Below, one piece after another: positions 42,491-50,557 of a stretch of DNA of 64,000 nucleotides. Where the stretch lies: the NCBI GenBank assembly GCA_963815495.1, contig CAWFGW010000015.1, positions 1-64,000 of the forward strand. Direction: 5' to 3'. Both the position numbers and the translations under genes were made by a program. The DNA is from CAWFGW01 sp963815495 (GTDB taxonomy: Bacteria > Bacteroidota > Bacteroidia > Cytophagales > JAAEPT01). Below the pieces are notes generated by a model. It was not told the origin of the DNA and did not search any database. It worked only from the letters and a program-made list of their open reading frames with translations. Every line of letters begins with the position of its first letter. Position 1 is the stretch's first letter.

Positions 42491-43516
42491 ATGAAATTAA
42501 AAAGGTCACATCAATTTATATTTGTCTTAATACTCCTTTTGGTAATTGTCATTTTCACCGCTTACCAATATGTATTCACTCCAAATATCTTAGTAGAAAG
42601 AGAAGACACCCATATTTATATCACGGAGCGGACAGATTTTCAAAAACTACTCAAGTACACAGTAGAACAAGGTATTGTCATTGACCCAATTTCGTTTAGT
42701 GTGTTGGCCAAAATGATGGACTACCAAGAAAACATTAAACCAGGAAAATATCTTCTAAAGAAAAACATGACTAACATTGAAGCCATTCGTCTCTTGCGGA
42801 GTGGCGCTCAAGACCCGGTGATGCTTCAGTTTAGTCAAGCAAGGCTCCCGGAAAATGTTGCGGGAAAACTTTCTAAGGACATCATCGCTGATTCTGCAAC
42901 TTTAAGCCAAATGATAAAGAGCCAGGAAGTAGCAGTAAGCTATGGTTTTGATACCAACACATTTATTTCCATGTTCATTCCCAATACCTACCAAGTATGG
43001 TGGACATATGACGAAAAGGAATTACTTGACCGAATGAAAACCGAATATGACCGGTTCTGGAATGAAGAAAGAAAAGCCAAAGCAGAAAAATTAGGTTTGT
43101 CTCAAAAAGAAGTGTCTACGTTAGCGTCCATTGTTCAAGCAGAAACCTATCAGTCAACAGAAAAACCCCTAGTAGCAGGTTTATACCTGAACAGATTGAG
43201 ACAAGGGATTCCTTTACAAGCCGATCCAACATTGATTTTTTCGTGTCGAGACTTCACTATAAAACAAGTATTAAACATTCATAAAGAAGTGGACTCCCCT
43301 TATAATACGTACAAATATTCAGGGTTGCCCCCAGGTCCCATCAATTTACCTGCCATATCTTCTATTGATGCAGTGTTGAACGCTGCTGACCATGACTTTA
43401 TTTTTATGTGCGCCAAAGGTGATTGTTCGGGGTTTCATAATTTTGCAAAAACCAACTCAGAACACAACAAAAACAGAGTGATTTATAAGAATAATTTGAG
43501 TAAAGGCGGTTGTTAA
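42491..43516 (+). CDS. mltG: endolytic murein transglycosylase MltG
   Basis: MltG cleaves nascent peptidoglycan strands and sets their length. The 341-residue protein has an N-terminal membrane helix (about 9-29, FIFVLILLLVIVIFTAYQYV). A LysM-like region follows, and then the YceG catalytic domain: TLASIVQAETYQSTEKPLVA (about 210-229), LYLNRLRQGIPLQADPTLIF, SPYNTYKYSGLPPGPINLP and HNFAKTNSEHNKN. The usual IVEKET-type motif reads IVQAET here; the second glutamate is kept, so I would not call it inactive. It precedes the rpsP operon, with its own upstream region. Confidence 0.94.
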   Translation: MKLKRSHQFIFVLILLLVIVIFTAYQYVFTPNILVEREDTHIYITERTDFQKLLKYTVEQGIVIDPISFSVLAKMMDYQENIKPGKYLLKKNMTNIEAIRLLRSGAQDPVMLQFSQARLPENVAGKLSKDIIADSATLSQMIKSQEVAVSYGFDTNTFISMFIPNTYQVWWTYDEKELLDRMKTEYDRFWNEERKAKAEKLGLSQKEVSTLASIVQAETYQSTEKPLVAGLYLNRLRQGIPLQADPTLIFSCRDFTIKQVLNIHKEVDSPYNTYKYSGLPPGPINLPAISSIDAVLNAADHDFIFMCAKGDCSGFHNFAKTNSEHNKNRVIYKNNLSKGGC

Positions 43517-43591
43517 TAGGGATTGATAATCAATGGTTTTAAAAATATTAGATACTTTATGCTGCCTTGTTATTATACTTTTGTGGAAAAC

Positions 43592-43622
43592 TTTGAACTT
43601 AAACAATAAAACAGTAGTTTTG
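43592..43622 (+). promoter_or_regulatory. consensus promoter of the rpsP operon
   Basis: TTTG at 43592-43595 and TAGTTTTG at 43615-43622 are separated by exactly 19 bases, matching TTTG-N19-TAnnTTTG. The rpsP start is at 43676, giving a leader of about 47 bases. This is one of the clearest promoters in the window. Confidence 0.85.
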
Positions 43623-43675
43623 CAGCCCTTAAAATAAACTCGGTGGACGGGTTCCACCACTAAATAAAAAAAACA

Positions 43676-44278
43676 ATGGCTACTAAAATTAGATTAGCAA
43701 GAGGAGGAAAAAAAAGAAAGCCGATATACAGTGTTGTAGTGGCAGACTCCAGATCACCACGTGATGGTAAATTCATTGAAAAATTAGGTATCTATAATCC
43801 TAATGTTGAGCCACCACTCATTGATATCAATGTGGATAGTGCTTTTGCATGGGTAATGAAAGGTGCTGAAATCACTGATACAGCTAAAAAATTACTTTCT
43901 CTAAAAGGAATTATGCTGAAGAAACACTTACAAGTAGGTGTGAACAAAGGTGCAATTACTCAAGAGGTTGCAGATGAAAAATTTGCTGCTTGGGAAGCTG
44001 AAAAAGCGAAAGCGACAGACAAAACAGTTGCTGACAAAGCGAAAGCAAAAGAAGATGCCGTGAAGAAATCGGCTGAAGAAAGAGCACAAATCAGAAAAGA
44101 TGCTGCTGATGCTGAGAAAAAAGCTACAGAAGATGCCCTAGCTGCGGCTGCCGCTGCTGAAGCTCCTGCTGAAGAAGTGGAGTCTACAGAATCAACGGAA
44201 GACGCACCTGCTGCTGAAGCTACAGAAGAAGTAGAAGCAACTGCTGAAGAGTCATCAGAAGAAAAGTCTGCTGAATAA
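43676..44278 (+). CDS. rpsP: 30S ribosomal protein S16 with a long C-terminal extension
   Basis: Residues 1-80 are S16 (MATKIRLARGGKKRKPIYSV, DSRSPRDGKFIEKLGIYNPN). After this the protein carries about 120 extra residues. First comes a Lys/Ala/Asp-rich helical stretch (about 110-155), then an acidic Ala/Glu/Thr-rich low-complexity tail (EEVESTESTEDAPAAEATEE). Classic S16 is 80-90 residues; Bacteroidota versions often carry such extensions, and this one is long. It is the first gene of the operon with rimM, the small membrane protein and trmD. The extension's role is not known. Confidence 0.96.
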   Translation: MATKIRLARGGKKRKPIYSVVVADSRSPRDGKFIEKLGIYNPNVEPPLIDINVDSAFAWVMKGAEITDTAKKLLSLKGIMLKKHLQVGVNKGAITQEVADEKFAAWEAEKAKATDKTVADKAKAKEDAVKKSAEERAQIRKDAADAEKKATEDALAAAAAAEAPAEEVESTESTEDAPAAEATEEVEATAEESSEEKSAE

Positions 44279-44281
44279 TAT

Positions 44282-44818
44282 ATGACTAGCGACTCCTGTT
44301 TTGAATTAGGTCTAATAACTAGACCTCATGGTTTAAAAGGAGAAGTGCAAGTTCATCTGGATGTCGATTTTCCAGAAGATTACCAAGATTTGGAATCAGT
44401 GTTTGTTGAAATCAACAACCAACTGGTTCCATTTTTTATTTCTAGTCTTCACTTAACCAAAGATCAAAAAGCGATTGTACAGTTTGATGATATTGATTCA
44501 CTTGAAGCAGCTGAAAAAATTAAAGGAGTAAAATTATTCCTTCCACTAGACTTTTTACCCGAATTAGAGGCTGACCAATTTTATTTTCATCAGGTTGTAG
44601 GCTATAAAGTCATTGATAAATCACTAGGCGAATTAGGTGAAGTAATTACTTTTAACGATAACACAGCTCAAACCATCATGTTGATGGATTATCAGGAAAA
44701 AGAAGTGTTAATTCCAATTGTCGAGGGTGTGTTTGTGAAAGCAGACCATAAAAATAAAACCTTTCATGTTGATTTACCCGAAGGGTTATTAGATATTTAC
44801 CTCAATGAAGATCAGTAA
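44282..44818 (+). CDS. rimM: ribosome maturation factor RimM
   Basis: RimM helps assemble the 30S head by binding S19. The 178-residue protein has the N-terminal RimM domain (ELGLITRPHGLKGEVQVHLD, about 8-27) and the C-terminal PRC barrel (FHQVVGYKVIDKSLGELGEV to DLPEGLLDIYLNEDQ). The ITRPHGLKGEV signature is intact. Spacing from rpsP is 3 bases, and the next small ORF overlaps its end by 14 bases. The rpsP-rimM-trmD order is a conserved ribosomal gene arrangement. Confidence 0.97.
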   Translation: MTSDSCFELGLITRPHGLKGEVQVHLDVDFPEDYQDLESVFVEINNQLVPFFISSLHLTKDQKAIVQFDDIDSLEAAEKIKGVKLFLPLDFLPELEADQFYFHQVVGYKVIDKSLGELGEVITFNDNTAQTIMLMDYQEKEVLIPIVEGVFVKADHKNKTFHVDLPEGLLDIYLNEDQ

Positions 44819-44960
44819 AAAAAACGGTGTTATTATAGCTCTAGGTGTTTTTTTAAGCCTATTAGTTGTTGGTTTAGTAGTCAATTATCGAGCAGCAAGA
44901 GAAAAAGGGAAAGATACCTTGTTCGATTTTAACGTACCCCAACGCGTTCAAAAAAAATAA
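44805..44960 (+). CDS. 51-residue single-pass membrane protein between rimM and trmD
   Basis: An ATG at 44805 inside the last codons of rimM opens a frame of 51 residues. It starts MKISKKNGVIIALGVFLSLL and continues as one hydrophobic helix (about residues 8-26). The tail is Lys/Arg-rich, beginning NYRAAREKGKD, and the end is NVPQRVQKK. It stops at 44960, three bases before trmD. The 14-base overlap with rimM and tight fit between conserved genes argue that it is translated. Positive charge on the short N-terminus and in the tail leaves its topology open. Function unknown. Confidence 0.65.
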   Translation: MKISKKNGVIIALGVFLSLLVVGLVVNYRAAREKGKDTLFDFNVPQRVQKK

Positions 44961-44963
44961 CTT

Positions 44964-45656
44964 ATGCGCATTGATGTCGTCACATGTGTACCAGAACTAC
45001 TTGCTAGCCCATTTTCGCATTCAATTTTACAACGAGCGCAAGATAAAGGTTTGCTGGAGGTGCATCTTCATGACCTAAGAAAATATGCCATCAATAATAG
45101 GGGACAAATTGATGACTACGCTTTTGGCGGTGGTGCCGGAATGGTAATGATGGTAGAGCCTATTGATAAATGCATTACAGAATTAAAAAACCAACGGCAC
45201 TATGATGCTGTTATTTATACAACTCCTGATGGCGAAACGTTGACGCAAAAACACGCAAATCAATTTTCTCTATTACAACATGTTATTATTCTTTGTGGTC
45301 ATTACAAGGGAGTAGATCAACGAGTAAGAGACTTATTCATTACCCATGAGATTAGTATTGGTGATTACGTCCTTTCTGGTGGCGAGTTAGCAGCAGCAGT
45401 GTTGGTAGATGCTATCGGTAGATTAATTCCGGGGGTATTGAATGATGAAAGTTCTGCATTAAGTGATTCACACCAGGATAATTTATTGGCTCCGCCAGTA
45501 TACACGCGACCTGCAGATTACAAAGGAGCAATTGTCCCAGAAGTATTACTTTCAGGACATACAGCAAAAATTGAAGAATGGCGTCAAAACCAAGCAATTG
45601 AACGCACTAAAACACGAAGACCTGACATTTTTAAAAAATTTCAGCGTGGTGAGTGA
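44964..45656 (+). CDS. trmD: tRNA (guanine-N1)-methyltransferase
   Basis: TrmD methylates G37 in tRNAs with a G36pG37 sequence, preventing frameshifts. The 230-residue protein carries the SPOUT knot motifs: YAFGGGAGMVMMVEP (about 52-66), ILCGHYKGVDQRVRDLFI (about 110-127) and ISIGDYVLSGGELAA (about 131-145). The C-terminal HTAKIEEWRQNQAIERTKTR is also present. It ends the rpsP-rimM operon. A promoter for rplS lies 17 bases after its stop. Confidence 0.97.
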   Translation: MRIDVVTCVPELLASPFSHSILQRAQDKGLLEVHLHDLRKYAINNRGQIDDYAFGGGAGMVMMVEPIDKCITELKNQRHYDAVIYTTPDGETLTQKHANQFSLLQHVIILCGHYKGVDQRVRDLFITHEISIGDYVLSGGELAAAVLVDAIGRLIPGVLNDESSALSDSHQDNLLAPPVYTRPADYKGAIVPEVLLSGHTAKIEEWRQNQAIERTKTRRPDIFKKFQRGE

Positions 45657-45672
45657 TTTTTTCAAAGTACGA

Positions 45673-45704
45673 TTGTGGATAACCAAAAATTAATTCTATA
45701 TTTG
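45673..45704 (+). promoter_or_regulatory. promoter of rplS
   Basis: TTG at 45673-45675 and TATATTTG at 45697-45704 are separated by 21 bases, within the range for Bacteroidota promoters. The rplS start is 37 bases downstream. It suggests that rplS is transcribed separately from the rpsP operon. Confidence 0.7.
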
Positions 45705-45740
45705 CAGTCCGTTTTTCAAGGGTAGAAAATTAGAACAAAA

Positions 45741-46097
45741 ATGAGTTCAGAAGCAATAAAATTAGTAGAAGCTGAATACCAAGAAGTTAAAAACAAACTT
45801 CCTAAGTTTGGCGCAGGAGACACAGTTAATGTGTATGTAAGAATTAAAGAAGGCGATAAAGAGCGTATTCAGCAATACCAAGGTGTTGTGTTACAATTGA
45901 GAAACTCTGGTAACGCATCTACTTTTACTGTAAGAAAAGTATCTAGTGGTATCGCTGTAGAAAGAATTTTCCCAATGATTTCTCCTAACATTGAAAAAGT
46001 TGAAATTATCAGAAAAGGTAAAGTGAGAAGAGCTCGTTTGTTCTACCTAAGAGGTAAATTTGGTAAAACAGCTAGAATCAAAGAAAAAAGAGCGTAA
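45741..46097 (+). CDS. rplS: 50S ribosomal protein L19
   Basis: L19 lies at the interface of the 30S and 50S subunits. The 118-residue protein has the family motifs FGAGDTVNVYVRIKEGDKER (about 24-43), QQYQGVVLQLRNSGNASTFT, VRKVSSGIAVERIFPMISPN and KVRRARLFYLRGKFGKTARI. Length is normal. The gene has its own promoter and is followed by a strong terminator, so it forms a single-gene unit beside trmD. Confidence 0.98.
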   Translation: MSSEAIKLVEAEYQEVKNKLPKFGAGDTVNVYVRIKEGDKERIQQYQGVVLQLRNSGNASTFTVRKVSSGIAVERIFPMISPNIEKVEIIRKGKVRRARLFYLRGKFGKTARIKEKRA

Positions 46098-46119
46098 GGC
46101 TTTCATTATAAAAATTCTA

Positions 46120-46151
46120 AAGCCCTGTCGTTCATTCGTCAGGGCTTTTTT
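46120..46151 (+). terminator. terminator after rplS
   Basis: AAGCCCTG (46120-46127) pairs with CAGGGCTT (46140-46147), followed by a run of T. It begins 22 bases after the rplS stop and ends 20 bases before dapF. Confidence 0.88.
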
Positions 46152-46171
46152 GTTATAAAACAATTAGAATC

Positions 46172-46945
46172 ATGAATCTTCATTTTCATAAATATCAGGG
46201 TACAGGCAACGATTTTGTGGTGATCGATAATCGGGACAATCATTTCGATAGAAATAATAATAAGTTGGTTGCCCAACTATGTAATAGACGTTTTGGCGTT
46301 GGTGCAGATGGTTTAATGCTGCTCCAAAACCATGTTGATTATGATTTTGAGATGATCTATTACAATGCGGATGGATTTGAAGCCTCAATGTGTGGTAATG
46401 GTGGGCGTTGTTTGGTGCAGTTTGCCCACGACTCAGGTGTCATTGGCGAAAGTACTACTTTTATAGCCGTAGATGGTGAACATGAGGCCTTTATTCGTGA
46501 TGGCTTAGTACATCTAAAAATGATTCCAGTCACTGACATTGAGAGTAACTCAGCTTTTGATTACATGAATACAGGGTCGCCTCATTACGTAACTTTCGTA
46601 CCTGATTTAGAGAACTTCGATGTGTATACAGAAGGAAAAGCAATCCGTTATAACAAACGTTTTAACCAAGTGGGTACCAATGTCAACTTTGTGCAACAAC
46701 TGGGAGAAGACTCCTTACGCGTGCGTACCTATGAACGGGGAGTAGAGGACGAAACACTTTCATGTGGCACGGGTGTTACGGCATGTGCTTTATCAGCTTC
46801 AATAAAAGGATATGAAAGCCCTATTCAGATAAAAGTGCAAGGAGGTCAATTAGCGGTTTCATTTGAAAAGAACACCAAGGGATTTGATAATATTTTCTTA
46901 ATTGGTCCTGCAGTGAAGGTTTTTGAGGGTGAGGTTATTGTTTGA
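46172..46945 (+). CDS. dapF: diaminopimelate epimerase
   Basis: DapF interconverts LL- and meso-diaminopimelate for lysine and peptidoglycan synthesis. The 257-residue protein has the start FHKYQGTGNDFVVIDNR and both catalytic cysteines, in ASMCGNGGRCLVQFA (about 72-86) and DETLSCGTGVTACALS (about 192-207). A GSPHYVTFV motif follows the first half. All key residues are in place. It is convergent with lnt, and the two ends overlap by 11 bases. Confidence 0.97.
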   Translation: MNLHFHKYQGTGNDFVVIDNRDNHFDRNNNKLVAQLCNRRFGVGADGLMLLQNHVDYDFEMIYYNADGFEASMCGNGGRCLVQFAHDSGVIGESTTFIAVDGEHEAFIRDGLVHLKMIPVTDIESNSAFDYMNTGSPHYVTFVPDLENFDVYTEGKAIRYNKRFNQVGTNVNFVQQLGEDSLRVRTYERGVEDETLSCGTGVTACALSASIKGYESPIQIKVQGGQLAVSFEKNTKGFDNIFLIGPAVKVFEGEVIV

Positions 46946-48461
46946 AAACACCGCTAAAACAAATAGCAAGTGTAATTAAAATCAGTAAGGGTAAAACAAT
47001 GATGTCTCCGTACTTAGTATAGAAAGTGGTTTTTTTATAATCTAAATGTGCTGTAAATATTTTTGATCTTCTAGTCATAAACATGACTTCTCCTCTTGCA
47101 TTGATATGCGAATTTAGTCCCTTGTTTGATACTTTTATAACCTCTTTTCGGGTTTCAATAGCTCTTAAAGCGGAATAATACAACATTTGGTTTTCTTGTT
47201 GTTTTCCCTCTACCCATGCTTCATTTTGAAGTGAAACAATTAAATCTGCCCCACTCTTCACGAATTTTGAAGTGAAGTCGCCATATAAAAGTTCGTAACA
47301 AATAAGTGGTGCTATGTAGACTTGGCCATTTTTAACATATGACAGTTTTGCGGTTTCATTTGGAATCGAAGAGGAATAGTAGCTACCTTTTTGCGGTATA
47401 ATGTTTTTTAAAATACGGTAAAAAAATGTGTTAGGTAAATACTCTTCACCAGGTACATATTTTTGTTTTGTACGAAAATAATGTAATGAGTCTTTATTCA
47501 TTCCAATGACTAGACTAAATACATTTAGCTTTGTTTCGCCAAATGATACTTCATTATATGTGGACCCTGTTTTGGGATGATCGACACCTACCGCAAAAAA
47601 TAACAATTCAGAAAAGGTGTTTCTTAAGAGGTGTTGGACCGAGTCAGTCAGTGGTGATTGCTGTAATTCATCTAATTTTCCCCATAAAAATTCTCCGCTT
47701 TCGGGCCATAGGATTACATCGGGTTGATGTTCAATAATTACTTTGGTGCTATCTTTTAATTTTTTTAAGAGTTCCAAGGGATTATTACTTTCAACAGCGT
47801 AACCTAGCTCTATAGTAGCTATGCGAATTGTTTTATTCTTTTGTTGATTAGAGTAATTACTCCATAAATAAGATGAAATTAGGACGGGGATTAGAATGAT
47901 TAGTAATAGGTAAACATATGACTGTACTGATTTATGATTACATAAAAGGTGGTAAATGAAAATATTGATTAAGAGTAGCCAACATGAACCACCTAAGACA
48001 CCAGTGTATTCATACCATTGAACTAAAAATGGTGTTTTTCCAAGCACATTCCCAATAGGAGTGTAAGCACAACCGAGTGTACCATGAAAATGATAGTATT
48101 CCACCAAAATCCATCCGATTACTAGCACACTGTATCGAATTTTTTTATTAGATAAACAGAAGCAAAAACACAATACAGGTAAAAAATATAGATGAACAAT
48201 GTTCGCATAAATTAATGCTTCCCAATAAGCATTTGCAATCCAAAAAGTTGATACGGTAGCCCAAACACATAAAATGAAGACGGACAACACAGAAAATTTC
48301 CAAAATCCTTTTCTCCAGTTTTGAGATTCGTCCATTAAAAAAAGTAGCGGAACTAACATAACACTTACTCCAAAAGGTATATACCAGCTGGAAAAAGTGA
48401 TGTAGATAATGACTATTTCTAAGAATAGAACGGTGGCAACTTTTAGGTAACCAGACATCAT
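46935..48461 (-). CDS. lnt: apolipoprotein N-acyltransferase
   Basis: Lnt adds the third acyl chain to lipoproteins at the inner membrane. The 508-residue protein has about six N-terminal membrane helices (to residue about 205). A nitrilase-type periplasmic domain follows (about 215-480), and then a final helix. The catalytic triad positions are visible: Glu in VILWPESGEFLW, Lys in TKQKYVPGEEYLP and Cys in APLICYELLYGD. Sequence is more divergent than in proteobacteria, so a few family members without activity cannot be ruled out. The start overlaps the outer-membrane protein stop by four bases. Confidence 0.92.
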   Translation of the reverse strand: MMSGYLKVATVLFLEIVIIYITFSSWYIPFGVSVMLVPLLFLMDESQNWRKGFWKFSVLSVFILCVWATVSTFWIANAYWEALIYANIVHLYFLPVLCFCFCLSNKKIRYSVLVIGWILVEYYHFHGTLGCAYTPIGNVLGKTPFLVQWYEYTGVLGGSCWLLLINIFIYHLLCNHKSVQSYVYLLLIILIPVLISSYLWSNYSNQQKNKTIRIATIELGYAVESNNPLELLKKLKDSTKVIIEHQPDVILWPESGEFLWGKLDELQQSPLTDSVQHLLRNTFSELLFFAVGVDHPKTGSTYNEVSFGETKLNVFSLVIGMNKDSLHYFRTKQKYVPGEEYLPNTFFYRILKNIIPQKGSYYSSSIPNETAKLSYVKNGQVYIAPLICYELLYGDFTSKFVKSGADLIVSLQNEAWVEGKQQENQMLYYSALRAIETRKEVIKVSNKGLNSHINARGEVMFMTRRSKIFTAHLDYKKTTFYTKYGDIIVLPLLILITLAICFSGVFKQ

Positions 48462-49000
48462 CGAAACATAAAACCTAATTGAATATCTGCATGTGGGAAA
48501 AGCTCATTTTTGGCATTCAAGTAAAATCCATTGGGCCCATAACCAGCACCTAACTCCAACCCTAAATGAAATAACCTCCCGTAATTCCGCTGTATTCCCC
48601 ATGATGCGCCCCAACCTAGCCGTTGATCATATTTGCCTAATTGTGGTTTGTAAAAGCATTGTATCGCGATGTAATTTGCGTTAAAATTATCAGCTCTTTT
48701 TCCTGCTGATTGACGTTTCTCTATATTATAATAATTTCGGTAAGAGAGATATGGCAGAACAAAGGTGAAGCTTTCAGTAGGTTTTAAACCTTCTTTTATG
48801 CTCATGTATCGGAAACTTGTTGTAAGTACAATTGTGCGATTTTGGGAAACGCCATATTCAAACTCAGCACCTGGTGTGAGCAGGTTGAGTTTCAAAAGGT
48901 TGGTGTTTTTATAAGAAATCTGATCTGTTGCTGAGCTGTCAATTTGAGCCAAAGCATTAAATGCAGCTAACAACGCCACCAATAAGTTTATTTTTTTCAT
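48458..49000 (-). CDS. outer-membrane beta-barrel-type protein of unknown function
   Basis: The 180-residue protein has a signal peptide (1-18, before QIDSSATDQ). The rest is alternating aromatic strands: NLLKLNLLTPGAEFEYGVSQ (about 34-53), IVLTTSFRYMSIKEGLKP, FVLPYLSYRNYYNIEKRQ, and a C-terminal LFPHADIQLGFMFR ending in Phe-Arg. These are consistent with an 8-stranded barrel. I do not recognise a specific family. Four-base overlap couples it to lnt, and a T9SS cargo gene lies 4 bases upstream. Confidence 0.8.
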   Translation of the reverse strand: MKKINLLVALLAAFNALAQIDSSATDQISYKNTNLLKLNLLTPGAEFEYGVSQNRTIVLTTSFRYMSIKEGLKPTESFTFVLPYLSYRNYYNIEKRQSAGKRADNFNANYIAIQCFYKPQLGKYDQRLGWGASWGIQRNYGRLFHLGLELGAGYGPNGFYLNAKNELFPHADIQLGFMFR

Positions 49001-49004
49001 GGAA

Positions 49005-50492
49005 TTATCTGTTTAATAAAATAGTGCCTTTTAAAAATCCTTCGTGGTTATTTCTGTCAGTGTAGTTACATAACCAATAATATACTCCATCGGAATAATT
49101 TTCAGGTTGCCAACCTGATTCGAGATTGTGTGTGGTATAAATTTTTTTGCCCCAACGATTATAAATATCTAGCTGTGCTGTCCTTATTCCTTTGTGTTTG
49201 ATGGGTATGAATTTTTCATTTTTATCATCGCCATTCGGAGTGATAATGTTTGGAAACTCTAAAAGCACCTCACAATCTTCTAGGTCATAAAGTATGGTGT
49301 CGTGTATGGAACAGCCATTTAGCCAATAGGTAAGATGTAAGTTGGTGGGCGAAAATAAAGGTGTGTTTGGTCTTTCATTATTGACCCATAGCGAATCGTA
49401 GTCACTAGAATTTTTGCTAGGGAGCCATTCCTCACCAAAACATACAAGTGTGTCGTTGTAAAGTATGGACGGTTTTTTACGTACTTCAACTAACATATCT
49501 AGGGTGTCAGTTCTGCCAATGATTCTGTACCAACTGGTTTCGGTTGGATGCACCTCAATACTTGTGTCGTTAATTGCAATTCTATTGTTTTCAGGAAATT
49601 TATACCACGAAAGCATATTGTCACCAGTTACTTTTAAGGTTATTGTGTCTCCTTCACAAATACTGTGTAACGAATCACCCTTAAGAGGGTAATCACTTAT
49701 TAACTCAAGGGAAGCATTATCTAGGAATAGATAGCTATTCATTCTCCAAAATGGTTTTAAGGTTGTTGTATCGTCTTCTAATTGATAAAACTGTTCCTCT
49801 TCTGGTTTTAACAGATTTCCCAAAATGATGTATTTTTCACCTCCTTTGGCGGTATAGTCAAATGTTATTTCTTTCCACTGTTCTGAATAAAACACCGTGT
49901 CAATAGAAAAGTCTGGCATCATTATCAATGGTTGCTGTTCAAATTGAACTGTTGCTGTGTCTAAAAATTTGATTTGAAAGGCGTTTGAAGCCAAGTTAAT
50001 AGTAGTTGAAAAACGATTGTAAACATATTTACCATTTGCTATATGCAGCTTAAATTTATAAGTGAGGGTATTTTGTAGCGGTGCTGAAATGTTTAGTACA
50101 ATGTATTCTCGATAGTCTGTTGCCAAACCTGTACTTCCAGCTAAGAGGCTAATTATTCCTACAAATCCATTATTGGATTGTGCGGTAATGTGGTTAAAAT
50201 AAGGGCGCTGATGAGGTAAAAAACTAAATCCATGGAAAAAGTCTGGAGTAGTTGATTCCCACAAATTTTCATCGGGTGTTGGGCTTGATGGGTTTATCAC
50301 ATCCATAGAGTACTTAAGTTGAGAGATGTCGATAGGAAGTTGTGAATATTCCTCAAAATCCCCATTTAGAATTAAATTTTGTGCTGGTAAGATGTTTGTA
50401 AATAGAAGGCATAAAAGAACCGTTGCCCTCAATAGAAGGTTCTTTTTTTCTAGGATTAAAAAGGAAAAGACAGAAGAATAGAAATAACACAT
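49005..50492 (-). CDS. T9SS type B (CHU_C) sorted surface protein
   Basis: The protein of about 495 residues ends in a gliding-motility-associated CHU_C domain (about 415-495: FPNIITPNGDDKNEKFIPIK, LDIYNRWGKKIYTTHNLESG, GVYYWLCNYTDRNN and GTILLNR). The domain acts as a type B secretion signal. The N-terminal part (NLILNGDFEEYSQLPIDISQ) is a jelly-roll-like domain often seen in such cargo, followed by an Ig-like middle. The start is uncertain: ATG 50492 gives a long leader, while TTG 50432 gives a textbook signal peptide (MRATVLLCLLFTNILPAQ). The terminator of the upstream gene sits only 11 bases before the ATG. Confidence 0.87.
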   Translation of the reverse strand: MCYFYSSVFSFLILEKKNLLLRATVLLCLLFTNILPAQNLILNGDFEEYSQLPIDISQLKYSMDVINPSSPTPDENLWESTTPDFFHGFSFLPHQRPYFNHITAQSNNGFVGIISLLAGSTGLATDYREYIVLNISAPLQNTLTYKFKLHIANGKYVYNRFSTTINLASNAFQIKFLDTATVQFEQQPLIMMPDFSIDTVFYSEQWKEITFDYTAKGGEKYIILGNLLKPEEEQFYQLEDDTTTLKPFWRMNSYLFLDNASLELISDYPLKGDSLHSICEGDTITLKVTGDNMLSWYKFPENNRIAINDTSIEVHPTETSWYRIIGRTDTLDMLVEVRKKPSILYNDTLVCFGEEWLPSKNSSDYDSLWVNNERPNTPLFSPTNLHLTYWLNGCSIHDTILYDLEDCEVLLEFPNIITPNGDDKNEKFIPIKHKGIRTAQLDIYNRWGKKIYTTHNLESGWQPENYSDGVYYWLCNYTDRNNHEGFLKGTILLNR

Positions 50493-50502
50493 GTCAAATA
50501 AC

Positions 50503-50548
50503 AAAAAAAACCATTCCCGAAAAGAAGTGCCTTTCCAGGAATGGTTTT
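50503..50548 (-). terminator. terminator after the 970-aa T9SS protein gene
   Basis: On the minus strand CCATTCC (50544-50538) pairs with GGAATGG (50517-50511), followed by a run of eight T. It begins 10 bases after the stop of the 970-residue protein and shortly precedes the next T9SS cargo gene. Confidence 0.82.
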
Positions 50549-50557
50549 ATGATGAAA

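Noticed and set aside
50416..50443. Terminator-like hairpin on the plus strand (AGAACC/GGTTCT then T run)
   Set aside because: It lies inside the 5' part of a minus-strand gene, and no plus-strand transcript is expected there.
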